Source of the DNA: a virus
DNA: 41,630 nt
Direction: 5' to 3' (one strand)
IMG/VR virus record: IMGVR_UViG_3300031784_000068
Coordinates: 1-41,630 of that record
The translations under genes and the position numbers were made by a program. Of the stretch, positions 17,951 to 27,709 are shown one piece after another. Numbering within the stretch: the stretch's first letter is position 1; every line of letters begins with the position of its first letter. The notes beneath the pieces are model-generated. The model did not search any database. It saw only the letters and a program-made list of their open reading frames with translations, and was not told the DNA's origin.

Positions 17951-19724
17951 CAGATATTGGTTGATTAATAAAGTTTATGTTATTGTTCGCAATATTTGAC
18001 CCCTCAGGTAAAATTTTAAATATAAAATTATCGTGAACATAATGACTATTATTTGTAAACGGATTATCAACCCCAACATTATTGGAATCAATATACCCAT
18101 AAGGATACAAATCCCTCCAACGATATTCTTGTTCTGATTGCGAATAAAACGCGTAATCAGGAATATCAACAACATTTTCAGTTATTGGAGCAGTTTCAAT
18201 ATAATCAGAAAAAACTCTAAGAGTGAATTTATAATGTGGTTTATAATAATAACCTTTTGGATTAATTTGTGATGCAATTGTTGCGTTATCATCTATTAAA
18301 ATGTTTCGATTTAAAACAAATTTGTGATAAATTTCAGAAATTTCTCTTTCTTTTTGTTCGAAATCATTCCATTCACAAAACGCCCCATCTAAAAAATCAC
18401 CAACATTTAGATTATCATTATAATAAAATGTAAAAGTGTTCCCGTTATCGATTTTTTGATAACTTGAAACAGTTATTGAAGTGTCGGAATTACTATTATT
18501 TGGGTTTCTTCTCCAATAGGGTGATAAATTTTCATAGTCAATATTAAATTCCCATCCTTGTTTAAGAGAAGTATTACCCTGATTAACTGGTTCATTAAAC
18601 CACCCAAACGAACCTTTATTTATTATTGTATAATATAACTCAGTTAATGGTCTATTTTGATTATCTTTTATCCCATTAATATCAATTTTAAATTTATTTG
18701 TTAAATTATAAACTGTGGTACCTTCTTTAAATGCTACTTTATTTAAATTATTTGTAGTTAAAGCAGCTGGAAAAAATTTACCATTATCAGAAAATATTTG
18801 TCTTTCAAATCCTGCCGGAGTTATTACTAAATTTTCATAATCATTTAAAATGATATGTTCTCTAATATAATATTTTGAGGTAGTTTCAGTTAAATTATCA
18901 GGGTCAATAACTCTTTTGAACGTACCAATAGTATCAGCATTTAAGAATCCATTTAGATATCCTATATTTTGAATTGAGAAATAATATTCCTCAGACCCAA
19001 CTGTTTCATTACCTAAAAAATAAACTTCAAATATATTAGTAACAGTATTATTTGATGGGTTAGTATACGATACAGATAGTTGAACATTTTCTCCAACTGA
19101 TAGTCCATGTTTGACAAAACACTCAAAGGTTATTAAATTTTCACCATTAATTTGTGAGTAGTAAGTTTTAAATGGGATTCCATCTCCAACAACCCAATTA
19201 GTATAATAACTATTATAATTTGATAGAATCTTAGTGTAATTATTTTGATATGGATAAGAAATATAAAAAGACCAATTTAAAGTGTCAGCTTTATTTTGAG
19301 GAAATAATAAGTGAGGGGTACCAAATGTAGTATAACCACTTACATTATAATCATTTCTCGTTAAATCAAATTCTTTAAACTCAGGGTATCCTCCCCAATA
19401 TCCATCATAGTTAGGTTGGAAACTCAATTGCTGGTAATAATTTTCATTAACATAATAAAGATTATTTCTAAATTGAGTATAATTAGTCTTACCAGTATAC
19501 GTATTTTGAAAAATTACGGACAGTTTTGAAGATAGATTAAAATTAGTAGACTCTTGTCTCTCTTTATCAAAAACATCATTTAAGAAAAGATTATAATTCC
19601 TGTCATACTCAATGATTTCTTTTTGTTTAGATTGCAGACTTATGTCAACATAACTATCCAATTCAGGTGCCCCCTGAAACCTTTCAGTAGGTAGGACAAT
19701 AGATATTTTATTATCGTTATTCAA
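17937..19724 (-). CDS. Large tail/baseplate structural protein, TTG start
   Basis: A 595-residue protein of unknown family, rich in Asn, Tyr and Phe. Near the C-terminus are EYRWRDLYPYGYIDSNN and NPFTNNSHYVHDNFIF, which look like conserved surface or assembly segments. The start must be non-ATG. The first codon after an in-frame TAA is TTG at 19722-19724, and I find no other Met in the whole translation, so there is no downstream ATG to choose. It overlaps the end of the 1794-residue gene by 8 nt, which suggests re-initiation or coupling. The structural role is inferred from its position between the gp6 and gpI-like genes. Confidence 0.65.
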   Translation of the reverse strand: MNNDNKISIVLPTERFQGAPELDSYVDISLQSKQKEIIEYDRNYNLFLNDVFDKERQESTNFNLSSKLSVIFQNTYTGKTNYTQFRNNLYYVNENYYQQLSFQPNYDGYWGGYPEFKEFDLTRNDYNVSGYTTFGTPHLLFPQNKADTLNWSFYISYPYQNNYTKILSNYNSYYTNWVVGDGIPFKTYYSQINGENLITFECFVKHGLSVGENVQLSVSYTNPSNNTVTNIFEVYFLGNETVGSEEYYFSIQNIGYLNGFLNADTIGTFKRVIDPDNLTETTSKYYIREHIILNDYENLVITPAGFERQIFSDNGKFFPAALTTNNLNKVAFKEGTTVYNLTNKFKIDINGIKDNQNRPLTELYYTIINKGSFGWFNEPVNQGNTSLKQGWEFNIDYENLSPYWRRNPNNSNSDTSITVSSYQKIDNGNTFTFYYNDNLNVGDFLDGAFCEWNDFEQKEREISEIYHKFVLNRNILIDDNATIASQINPKGYYYKPHYKFTLRVFSDYIETAPITENVVDIPDYAFYSQSEQEYRWRDLYPYGYIDSNNVGVDNPFTNNSHYVHDNFIFKILPEGSNIANNNINFINQPISDDCE

Positions 19725-22700
19725 TTACAATTTCACTATCAACATATTTTATGTAGAATAAATCTACGGCAGTTCTACCTCTTTTTAATCCAAAATAAAA
19801 ATGATAAGGTGAACCAACTGTATATTTGTCTTCAGTTATATTACCTAAATCTTCTCTTAAATTACCATCACTATCTACATTATAAATAAACCCTTTCATG
19901 TATTTTGCTTGATTAGATTCCGCCATAAAATATCTTGAGGTATTTTCGGTCCTGTCTAAGTACTGTATATTTCTTTGGAAGAATGTAGTGGTATTACTAT
20001 TTATTGGTTCTGTGTACCAATCATTCTTATGTGAACCAAAAATAACTTCTTGTCCTAACAAAGGGTATGGAATATTAATCCCTAACGGTAACTCTATAAA
20101 TTCGGCTCTTGTCATATAATCATTCTGCCATTGATAAAATGGTACAGATTGACTTACTTGAGTATATAATGTAACATCATTTGGTTGGAATGGTAATTGA
20201 GCGTTTTGATTCCATACAATTCTTTTTGGACTAATTGCATCTCTCTTACCATTATCACTTTGGAAGAAAATACCTATCGTGAATTTTGCCGGTGTTAAGA
20301 GTGCAGCAACACCTCCTGACGCCAATGCAGTTAACAATACATTAATATCAAAAAGATTATATATTGGTATAATTCTTATTGAATTTGCCGATGGGTATCC
20401 AGCAGGATTAAAAGGTTTAACACCGTATTCCGAATTAATTGAAATCATTTGAGCTAAATCAGCATTTATTTTATCCGGCTCTCTTGAGTTTCTATCTCCA
20501 AAAAAGTTTTTGGTAGGGTCTCCTCCACCAACTAATAAAAGTACTGAAGGATTTACTATAGCCAAACTTATTGCAACAAATGTGTTTACGGCCTGTTCAT
20601 ACGCAGTTTCAATTTGTCTTGATGCCACAAAAAAATTGACAATATCGGTAATGTCTCTGAAACTTGACGGTGTTAACGTATTCGCAATATATCCCGAGTA
20701 TCCCACTCCTTGAACTAATTCTTGGGTATAATTAGTAATTGGTCCTAAATTTATGATTGTTGTTGGAGTTTTTAAATTTCTAAAGTTTCCCCTTACGTAA
20801 TTATTAAATCCAGCAATTTCATTTCTTTGTCGAGTCCTACCACCTATAAAACCATATCCGTACCTATAAGGACTACTTCTATAATAATAATTTTTTGAGT
20901 CTTCATGAAAGACAATAATATCGTCACAATATTTTCTGATAGGAAACCCGTCATCATTTAATTCAGTAATACTATAAAATGTTGGCATAAATAGGTTACC
21001 ACTAACCCAATTATTAAAGAAGTGATACTGAATACCTTCCATACATAAAAACAAACTTGTTATTGTTCTCTTATACCATTCATTAACCCTGAAAAAATCC
21101 CAAGGAATACCAATAATCGGTATGGTTACCAACGAATAACATCCTTTACCATTTTGAAAATACGGTACCCCTAATGGTCCCGTAGTACAGTCAGGAAAAT
21201 CATCAATTATAACAACTCCATCATTATCAATGTTATAACATTTCAAAGGCACCGCACTTGCACATTCACTAAAACTTGCAACTACTTGGTCATTCAACGA
21301 CCCTAAAGTAGAACCGTCAGAAAATAATGCAGTTTCTAACTCAATACCATCAACACTACTTGAAGAAGCATATACCTCACCTGTGTCTGAAATCCTAAAT
21401 GCCGAGAAATTTCTATTTTGGAAAAATAAAAAATGGTTACGTTGAGCGGTAGTCGTGGTAGTAGATGTTGGTAGTCTGTCTGAACGAAAAACAATATTTG
21501 TAGGATTATCTATTAAAGTTTTACCAAAATTACCATACGTTCCAAGAGGAGCCCCATTTAAATAAGACGGTGAATAATAAACTGACCTACTTTTTTTCCA
21601 TTCATTATTATCACCACCAAAATGCATATACATAAAAGAACATCCATCAACCGAATCACCCATTAAATCTCCACTAGCATAGTGTAACATATATGCTGAC
21701 CCACCCCAAGTAGCCCCTCCATTTTCACCTACACCATTAACAAGTGCATTATCATTAGGCTGTGGTGGAAACCCCCATTTATTGTCACCTTCCCATTCAT
21801 AGTGAGCAGTGAACGCGTTACATCCATAACCAGTACTAGATTGCATATCTTCTTCACATTGTAATGTCTCACCTTTCATTCTTACAAGAAGATACCCTTC
21901 TGAATTTTGAATCACCTGTAGTGAATTTAAATTTGTAGACGATGTTTCCCATGGTATCACATTAAATGCGTTAATTAAACTCGCATCCATACTACCATAA
22001 TATTTAGTTAATTCAGTCTGAAATGGTTGGAACTCAGTTCCAGGTTGGAAAAACCATGACGGGAAAAACATTCTTCCTCCGAATTGGTCAGCCGAATTAT
22101 TATTAACAATTTGATTGTGTCGTACTGACCTTTTTTTATCACTTGTAGAGGTTCCTCCTGGTTGTACAGGTATGTTTAATTTAAACATTACATCTTCACC
22201 TCCACCAACTACAACTTGTCCATAACCTCGATTTAATATACGACTTATATCGTATTTAATTTTATATTTTGGAGAATAAGGGTCTACACCTCTAACCATT
22301 ATCACTATTTTTGAATTTGCTAATTCAGAAAATGAACTTTCATTACAAAAAACTGACCCCTTAAATTCGGCTTCAAATTGAGATTGATTACCCGAAGTGT
22401 CTTTAGCGAACATTACCGACATTGGCGTTTTAAATATTCTATGATAAAAAGTTCCATGAGAACTTAAATCACTGGCAGAACCATTACCTAAAGAAATAAA
22501 CTGAGAATACGTAATTGCGGTTACAACTTGGAAATATTCTATATCAAATCTATACCTAGCAAATGTTAAGTATTCGTCAGAGTCTTTAAGTGGTAAATTA
22601 TAAACTTTAGTACCTGTTAAAGTATTATTATCTAAAGTACAATAACTTACAGTTATCGACGTTGCAGATGTTGAGGTTCCTGATATCTGATATAATCCAT

Positions 22701-25101
22701 CCGCAGTTTCATTAATTCCTAATTCAAAATTAGGGTCGGTAGATAAACTTGGGTCTTGGAATGTAATTAAAGCTCCTGGCTGATAAATGTCATCACACCC
22801 CTGTATCAGTGTAACCAATACATTATCAGTGTGGAATTGATTACCGTTTAAATCAGGTTCAACATATGTTCTAATTGCAGTAGATTCCCTAAAATATTTT
22901 TGTTTTGTATTAGATAAATTTATTCTCTCAGCAAACGTTAAACTGTTTGAAAATAAAAATTCTCTCTCATCATCATAGGTTAAACCACCTGTCGCCCACG
23001 GACTATTATATGCTGACGTAGGAATTCTTGCACTACAATTTCCACCTGAATTAGCCAAACCGGCAATTACCTGTGGGAAATTTTGTTGTTGTTCTCCAGG
23101 TATATCAAGTGTTGGAGTCACCGCACCACCATCATTTAATGGGAAATGACAACTGTTTCCTAATTCAGAAAGAAGTGCTCCAGCCGCTGAGTTTGTATAT
23201 TCTTGAGAGTCTTCACCTTCTTTACATTCACAAAAAGTACATTCATTTTCAGATTGTAATAATAATGGTAATGGTATTTTTTTTATTCTTAATTTGTCCC
23301 AAATAATTCTTGATAGTTCAGCAGGGGTCTTTTTTAATGGATTATTTAACGGAGCTCCAGGTGATAAGAAATTAACTACCGCAACAACCGCGGCGATAAA
23401 ATAATAAATTGGAGCGTAAATTAACCAAACAATTATTTGTAATATAAAGTTTACAATATACAAAACCAATGAAATTGCATGCATTACAACAATCAGTGGG
23501 AATAATAAAAGTTTTGTTACTGATAACAAATATCTAAACATTAAAAACATTATATTGCTACCTCTGTACGCGTCATTTACAGGATATTTGTTATTTTCAG
23601 CACTACATTCATCATTAAGAATATTTTTTATACCTATAAATCTTAGTCTATTACCATTTTTGTATTTATCCATTAATTGTGAAACAGTATAAACTTTTTT
23701 AAATTCAAACAAATAAAATCTATCTTCACAATTAATCGCATCTTGTATCATTTCTAATCCCTCAGATGTTGTAGGGTCTCCGTAATCGTACCAATCTAAA
23801 CTGAATGCATATGACTGTTGGTATCTTAAATAATTGTCGTTGGTAGAATACTCAGGATAAAATGCTGGGTTCTCATCATCGTTATATGTATTCCCAGGTT
23901 CTCCCCATCCCCATTCTTTAACATTAGGTACTAAAAAATACGCCCTTCTTGTTTGTTCAGATAATGAAGGTGATTGATTCCATTTTACTTTAAAACGATA
24001 TTTCCCTTTAGTTGGTACCCCAATTGTCGGGTCAGTAGATATTACTTGTTCCCCAAACTCATTTGTATAGATATAATCTAAGTTCATTGGTACCTCAAGT
24101 AACCAAGCTCCGTTTTCATCTATGACATATCCATCATTTTGTAAATTATATTTTTCTAATTGAGGGAAACCAAATGTTTGAGAATTTATATCAGTATCAT
24201 AATTGATTGTTTGCCTTATTGCTAATATTTGTCCAGGTCCTGTTACTAAACTACAAAAATCTCCAACTTTTTTATCTATCTTACAATTATTATCAATTTT
24301 TGCTTCATCAATAGTACTCATAATTGAACCCATGAATACCGCAGTAGGCGTCAGGTCAATATTTGCCTCAGCAGTTAAATCAAAGTCTGTTCTTGTAATA
24401 GATGGTTGACAAATTTCCTGATTACCCCACAAAGGTAACACTTCAACTTGTTTTGTTAAACTTATAATTTGAGGTAAACTATTTAAGTTAGTTGACGCAT
24501 TAAATTTAACTCCTGAAACTTGTCCTTCAGTCGCCAATCCAATTCTTATCAAATCTTGTGGGTTTAGTGAGAATTGCCCAATATCACTTAAATCTAAATC
24601 TAAAAATATTGTGAATGACCCAACAGGGACTCCAAAAATCATGTAATCACCAGAATCATTAGTTTTTACAGTAAATTTATAATACTTATCATATACCTCA
24701 GAATAATTTTTTTCTTTTAAAATTTCTTCTCTTGTTGGGAAACTTCCCGTTGGGACATGACCTGAATGTGATTCTTCTTTAGGTAATAAATTATACCTGT
24801 AACCATTAACATCTAAATTAGAAATATTACTAAATGGGTATATATTTGCAATTTCAGGATTTCTTGAATCTTCATCACTTAAAGGAATAAATAATGAAAT
24901 TTTTACATTTGGTACCCCAAACCCATTATTAGCGAAAACCCTACCGCAAATAACTCCATAGTCCGAACAGACTCTAGTGTAGATGTCTCTTTGGTACAGT
25001 TTAAGAGACAAAATTTCTAAAGTTTCAAAATCTTGTTGTAAATCAACTTGAACTGATTTATCTACACCGACCTGCGTTCTTACTCTATATGACGAATTCA
25101 T
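19717..25101 (-). CDS. Giant baseplate-associated protein with carboxypeptidase-regulatory-like domain and hydrophobic segment
   Basis: The largest protein here, 1794 residues, directly after the gp25 and gp6 genes. Residues about 48-170 look like a carboxypeptidase-regulatory-type Ig fold (GVICGRVFANNGFGVPNVKISLF, then TNDSGDYMIFGVPVGSFTIF, in two pieces). Residues 516-580 are strongly hydrophobic, long enough for two or three membrane helices, for example LLLFPLIVVMHAISLVLYIV and IVWLIYAPIYYFIAAVVAVV. A Cys cluster (CTFCEC, 621-626) follows. Shorter hydrophobic patches occur near 1508-1527 and 1584-1614. By gene order it stands where T4 has gp7, but no similarity is visible. Such membrane-like helices are unexpected in a soluble tail protein, and insertion into the host envelope during infection is a possible but unproven explanation. 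Confidence 0.65.
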   Translation of the reverse strand: MNSSYRVRTQVGVDKSVQVDLQQDFETLEILSLKLYQRDIYTRVCSDYGVICGRVFANNGFGVPNVKISLFIPLSDEDSRNPEIANIYPFSNISNLDVNGYRYNLLPKEESHSGHVPTGSFPTREEILKEKNYSEVYDKYYKFTVKTNDSGDYMIFGVPVGSFTIFLDLDLSDIGQFSLNPQDLIRIGLATEGQVSGVKFNASTNLNSLPQIISLTKQVEVLPLWGNQEICQPSITRTDFDLTAEANIDLTPTAVFMGSIMSTIDEAKIDNNCKIDKKVGDFCSLVTGPGQILAIRQTINYDTDINSQTFGFPQLEKYNLQNDGYVIDENGAWLLEVPMNLDYIYTNEFGEQVISTDPTIGVPTKGKYRFKVKWNQSPSLSEQTRRAYFLVPNVKEWGWGEPGNTYNDDENPAFYPEYSTNDNYLRYQQSYAFSLDWYDYGDPTTSEGLEMIQDAINCEDRFYLFEFKKVYTVSQLMDKYKNGNRLRFIGIKNILNDECSAENNKYPVNDAYRGSNIMFLMFRYLLSVTKLLLFPLIVVMHAISLVLYIVNFILQIIVWLIYAPIYYFIAAVVAVVNFLSPGAPLNNPLKKTPAELSRIIWDKLRIKKIPLPLLLQSENECTFCECKEGEDSQEYTNSAAGALLSELGNSCHFPLNDGGAVTPTLDIPGEQQQNFPQVIAGLANSGGNCSARIPTSAYNSPWATGGLTYDDEREFLFSNSLTFAERINLSNTKQKYFRESTAIRTYVEPDLNGNQFHTDNVLVTLIQGCDDIYQPGALITFQDPSLSTDPNFELGINETADGLYQISGTSTSATSITVSYCTLDNNTLTGTKVYNLPLKDSDEYLTFARYRFDIEYFQVVTAITYSQFISLGNGSASDLSSHGTFYHRIFKTPMSVMFAKDTSGNQSQFEAEFKGSVFCNESSFSELANSKIVIMVRGVDPYSPKYKIKYDISRILNRGYGQVVVGGGEDVMFKLNIPVQPGGTSTSDKKRSVRHNQIVNNNSADQFGGRMFFPSWFFQPGTEFQPFQTELTKYYGSMDASLINAFNVIPWETSSTNLNSLQVIQNSEGYLLVRMKGETLQCEEDMQSSTGYGCNAFTAHYEWEGDNKWGFPPQPNDNALVNGVGENGGATWGGSAYMLHYASGDLMGDSVDGCSFMYMHFGGDNNEWKKSRSVYYSPSYLNGAPLGTYGNFGKTLIDNPTNIVFRSDRLPTSTTTTTAQRNHFLFFQNRNFSAFRISDTGEVYASSSSVDGIELETALFSDGSTLGSLNDQVVASFSECASAVPLKCYNIDNDGVVIIDDFPDCTTGPLGVPYFQNGKGCYSLVTIPIIGIPWDFFRVNEWYKRTITSLFLCMEGIQYHFFNNWVSGNLFMPTFYSITELNDDGFPIRKYCDDIIVFHEDSKNYYYRSSPYRYGYGFIGGRTRQRNEIAGFNNYVRGNFRNLKTPTTIINLGPITNYTQELVQGVGYSGYIANTLTPSSFRDITDIVNFFVASRQIETAYEQAVNTFVAISLAIVNPSVLLLVGGGDPTKNFFGDRNSREPDKINADLAQMISINSEYGVKPFNPAGYPSANSIRIIPIYNLFDINVLLTALASGGVAALLTPAKFTIGIFFQSDNGKRDAISPKRIVWNQNAQLPFQPNDVTLYTQVSQSVPFYQWQNDYMTRAEFIELPLGINIPYPLLGQEVIFGSHKNDWYTEPINSNTTTFFQRNIQYLDRTENTSRYFMAESNQAKYMKGFIYNVDSDGNLREDLGNITEDKYTVGSPYHFYFGLKRGRTAVDLFYIKYVDSEIVIE

Positions 25102-25113
25102 GTTATTTTTTTA

Positions 25114-25130
25114 ATAAATAGTTTATGAAC
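25114..25130. repeat. 17-nt AT-rich repeat, copy 1 (upstream of the 1794-residue gene)
   Basis: ATAAATAGTTTATGAAC on the plus strand matches the element at 28465-28481 in 16 of 17 positions. Here it sits inside an 8-bp stem (25116-25123 with 25128-25135, 4-nt loop), 12 nt before the minus-strand start codon. It has no T-tract after it in the minus direction, so it is a poor terminator. It may be an operator, leader or promoter element. Confidence 0.5.
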
Positions 25131-25151
25131 TATTTTAAAAAAATAAATAAA

Positions 25152-26990
25152 TTACGAGAAATTGACAGTTTTAAAGTTTTTAACTTGTACTGTTATATCC
25201 CTATTTGGGAATCTTACTTGATAAATTTGACTTGGTTCCGCAAATAATGTATCATCAACTAACGAGATTTGTTTTGTCGATGAGTTACTGTAACTCATAG
25301 ATGTTTGATTTGAAGAGTATTCTCCACCAACTTTATTAAACACTAAAACTTCAGTAACACTTATAACCCCATTTAGACTTTGTATTTGTCTTTTTATTTC
25401 AGAAATATATACGTTCTCACCCATTTCAATATTAGCAGGACTCATGTACGTTGATACAATCTCAACTATAGAAGAGATAACGTTACCTTGATTCTGACTT
25501 GAATCTAAAACCGCACTGATTTGAAATGATAAATCAACTACTTGAGCAGATTCTACAGAAATATAATCATTTAACATTCTATAATTTGATAAATAATTTG
25601 CAATATTTTGTTGTATCGTATTTGATACCAAACTAGTTAAAGCTCCTGTACTATCATATGATAATACTTTAATTTTAATTTTATTTTCCTCTTCAACAAT
25701 TGCAACTTTACCTGGTGCCCCAAATTTAGATGGCATTGTATTAATCAAAGACTGATAGTCATTAATTGTAACCGCTCTTTGTTGTGCCGCGAAATTAAAA
25801 GAAACATAATTTCTAACCTCTTCAATACTTGGTGCGTCAGACCCTCCAATTGCTGCTGTCACATTATTACATGACAAAGAATTAACTACATTTGTATTGA
25901 TTGTTTGACTAGGACCATTCACAAAAAACGTAACTGTACCTATTTGATTAATAACATTTACACCCAAATTACTTCCTGAACCTCCACCAATTCTATATTG
26001 TATGAATAGTGTTGAATTTGATTTTAATGTTGACCCTAATCCAAAATTATTTTGGTATCTTGATAAGTCCAATGGAGTTCCATTTCTCGCAAAATCTCTC
26101 AATAAATCATCCGCCGAAGTATTACCTCCACCAAATGTTAATTTACAATAACCTAATGGAGTATATTCCGAAACAAATCTTGTATTAGTTGTTATATATC
26201 TTCCAACTTTAACACCAGGTTTGTCAGAAACTTTAGTTGGGTCTTCAATGAATACCCTGTCTTCAGCTAAAGAATTTACCTCATACCATTTATTTACAGG
26301 AGTTAAAAAATCATCGTAAGAAGGTATACCATTATAATTTGTACCATCTTTTAAAATCACACTTGTAATTGACAAAACATTTTGTTCAGGTAAAAATACC
26401 TCTAAAAAAGGTCTAGCGTCTTGAGCGTTAATTGAACGTCTAAAAACTTTAGTTGTTCCATTAACAACAGTTTCTCTTTTGGTAATGGTATAATTTATTA
26501 AATTATTATTATTGTCAAAATTTGGTATTTTTAATCTATTAGGATTACCTAATGAATTAAATGGTGATGAAAAATCAACATCATCCACAGTTTCAAAAAC
26601 TTGACCACCACCAATAAACTGAGCACCTCTTCTTAAAAATCCACAGTATCTTAAATCTTCTTGGTCACCTAATGCAGGTACAGTAATACTAATATCAAGT
26701 ATTGCAACTGATGGTCTAACATTAGGTATTTTTAAACCATAAGTTCTTGCAATATTATAAATAGAAGACCTTTGTTGAGCGTACTGTAATACAGTTTCTT
26801 GTATACTTCTATCAATATTATAATAAAGGTTATCAGTTACAGCGGCATTCAAATCCATCATAACTGAGAAAATTGAAGCGTCATTGAAATTTTGAACTAC
26901 TGTCGGATAATAAGTTTTTGTAAAGTTGATGAGCTCAGTTCTTATTGCTTCAAAATCTTTTACTGTATATGATATTTTTTTGTTTGCCAT
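25152..26990 (-). CDS. gp6: Baseplate wedge protein gp6-like (baseplate J family)
   Basis: A 612-residue protein, close to T4 gp6 (about 660). The N-terminus, with YTVKDFEAIRTELINFTKTY followed by NDASIFSVMMDLNAAVTDNL, is typical of gp6/J-type wedge proteins of T4-like phages. The region EEVRNYVSFNFAAQQRAVTI plus NDYQSLINTMPSKFG is another conserved block of this family, and an alternating alpha/beta C-terminal part follows (YISEIKRQIQSLNGVISV). gp6 forms the dimeric ring that holds the six wedges together around the hub and opens during sheath contraction. It follows the gp25-like gene after only 7 nt, matching the partnership of these proteins in the wedge core. This is one of the clearest structural assignments in the window. 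Confidence 0.88.
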   Translation of the reverse strand: MANKKISYTVKDFEAIRTELINFTKTYYPTVVQNFNDASIFSVMMDLNAAVTDNLYYNIDRSIQETVLQYAQQRSSIYNIARTYGLKIPNVRPSVAILDISITVPALGDQEDLRYCGFLRRGAQFIGGGQVFETVDDVDFSSPFNSLGNPNRLKIPNFDNNNNLINYTITKRETVVNGTTKVFRRSINAQDARPFLEVFLPEQNVLSITSVILKDGTNYNGIPSYDDFLTPVNKWYEVNSLAEDRVFIEDPTKVSDKPGVKVGRYITTNTRFVSEYTPLGYCKLTFGGGNTSADDLLRDFARNGTPLDLSRYQNNFGLGSTLKSNSTLFIQYRIGGGSGSNLGVNVINQIGTVTFFVNGPSQTINTNVVNSLSCNNVTAAIGGSDAPSIEEVRNYVSFNFAAQQRAVTINDYQSLINTMPSKFGAPGKVAIVEEENKIKIKVLSYDSTGALTSLVSNTIQQNIANYLSNYRMLNDYISVESAQVVDLSFQISAVLDSSQNQGNVISSIVEIVSTYMSPANIEMGENVYISEIKRQIQSLNGVISVTEVLVFNKVGGEYSSNQTSMSYSNSSTKQISLVDDTLFAEPSQIYQVRFPNRDITVQVKNFKTVNFS

Positions 26991-26997
26991 ATTTCTA

Positions 26998-27459
26998 TTA
27001 AATATTAATTATAATAAAATCACTACTTGCAAAAGTATTATTTTTTATTTTATAATCAATCCTAACTTTTGCAGTATAGTCTCTAACCCCTTGTCCAGGT
27101 ACATTATACGTATTGTTAATAACTGCCCCATTACTAAGTACAACTTTATCAAATTCTTCATCTGTCGCAGCATAAACCTTAACAGACGTGATTAATAAAT
27201 TTGGCATGTAAGTTTCACAAGCAGTTCTGATATCTGCTTCAATGTCCCCAAAAGAAAGTCCATCTAATGGATTAAAAATGTATTCATAAATTCTTGTGCC
27301 AAATTCAGGTAAAAAATACCTTGAACCTTTTCTAGTTAAAATTAAATGGATTAAACTACTTCTAATTTCCTCATCAGAAGTTTCTGACAAATCTAAATAG
27401 AACCCATATGGAGAATCTCTAAATGGAAAATTAATACCGTATGTTATTGGGCTTGGCAT
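26998..27459 (-). CDS. gp25: Baseplate wedge protein gp25-like
   Basis: A 153-residue protein of the gp25 family (T4 gp25 is 132). Diagnostic features are GINFPFRDSPYGFYLDLS near the N-terminus and LILTRKGSRYFLPEFGTRIY (residues 39-58), which carries the conserved T-x-x-G-x-R...PEFG core, followed by the phenylalanine/leucine-rich IFNPLDGLSFGDIE. In contractile tails gp25 joins the wedge core bundle and is where sheath polymerisation starts. It is the first gene after a terminator, so it probably heads the baseplate transcription unit; its leader is A/T-rich without a Shine-Dalgarno. The neighbouring gp6 gene supports the call strongly. Confidence 0.9.
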   Translation of the reverse strand: MPSPITYGINFPFRDSPYGFYLDLSETSDEEIRSSLIHLILTRKGSRYFLPEFGTRIYEYIFNPLDGLSFGDIEADIRTACETYMPNLLITSVKVYAATDEEFDKVVLSNGAVINNTYNVPGQGVRDYTAKVRIDYKIKNNTFASSDFIIINI

Positions 27460-27490
27460 ATTACATAAATATAATGTTGTAAAATTTTAA

Positions 27491-27520
27491 ATAAAATAAA
27501 AAATCCCAATGTGTATTGGG
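27491..27520 (-). terminator. Intrinsic terminator before the baseplate operon
   Basis: On the minus strand a 6-bp stem, CCCAAT paired with ATTGGG (27505-27510 with 27515-27520, 4-nt loop), is followed by a run of mostly T (27491-27504). It begins immediately after the stop codon of the 62-residue ORF, and separates the nucleotide-metabolism block from the gp25-gp6 block. Confidence 0.8.
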
Positions 27521-27709
27521 TCAAATCAAAACAATAATTTTACCATTAATAGTTTTTGGACTGTTGTTTTCGTATTCAAATTCTACAAATTTTTGTTTTA
27601 ACAAATATTCTGTTATAAAATCGTTAATTGGATAATAATTTAAACAATCCACAATTGGTTTTTCTTTTGAGGTGTACCTATAATAACCTACCTCATAGTC
27701 CCATATCAT
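27521..27709 (-). CDS. Small hypothetical protein (62 aa) overlapping the flavoprotein gene
   Basis: The start MIWDYEVGYYRYTSKEKP at 27709 is the first ATG that keeps the overlap with the upstream flavoprotein gene short (17 nt). The frame stays open upstream to 27904, but that part lies in another frame of the flavoprotein gene and looks like a shadow. The 62-residue product is Tyr/Lys-rich, with no recognisable domain. It ends exactly where a good terminator begins, which supports it being a real last gene of the unit. No function can be assigned. Confidence 0.5.
   Translation of the reverse strand: MIWDYEVGYYRYTSKEKPIVDCLNYYPINDFITEYLLKQKFVEFEYENNSPKTINGKIIVLI

Noticed and set aside
25114-25136. 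Hairpin after the gp6-like gene as a terminator
   Set aside because: The stem is only A/T plus one G-C pair, and the minus strand continues with ATTAAAAAAA, not a T-run, so it is a poor terminator.
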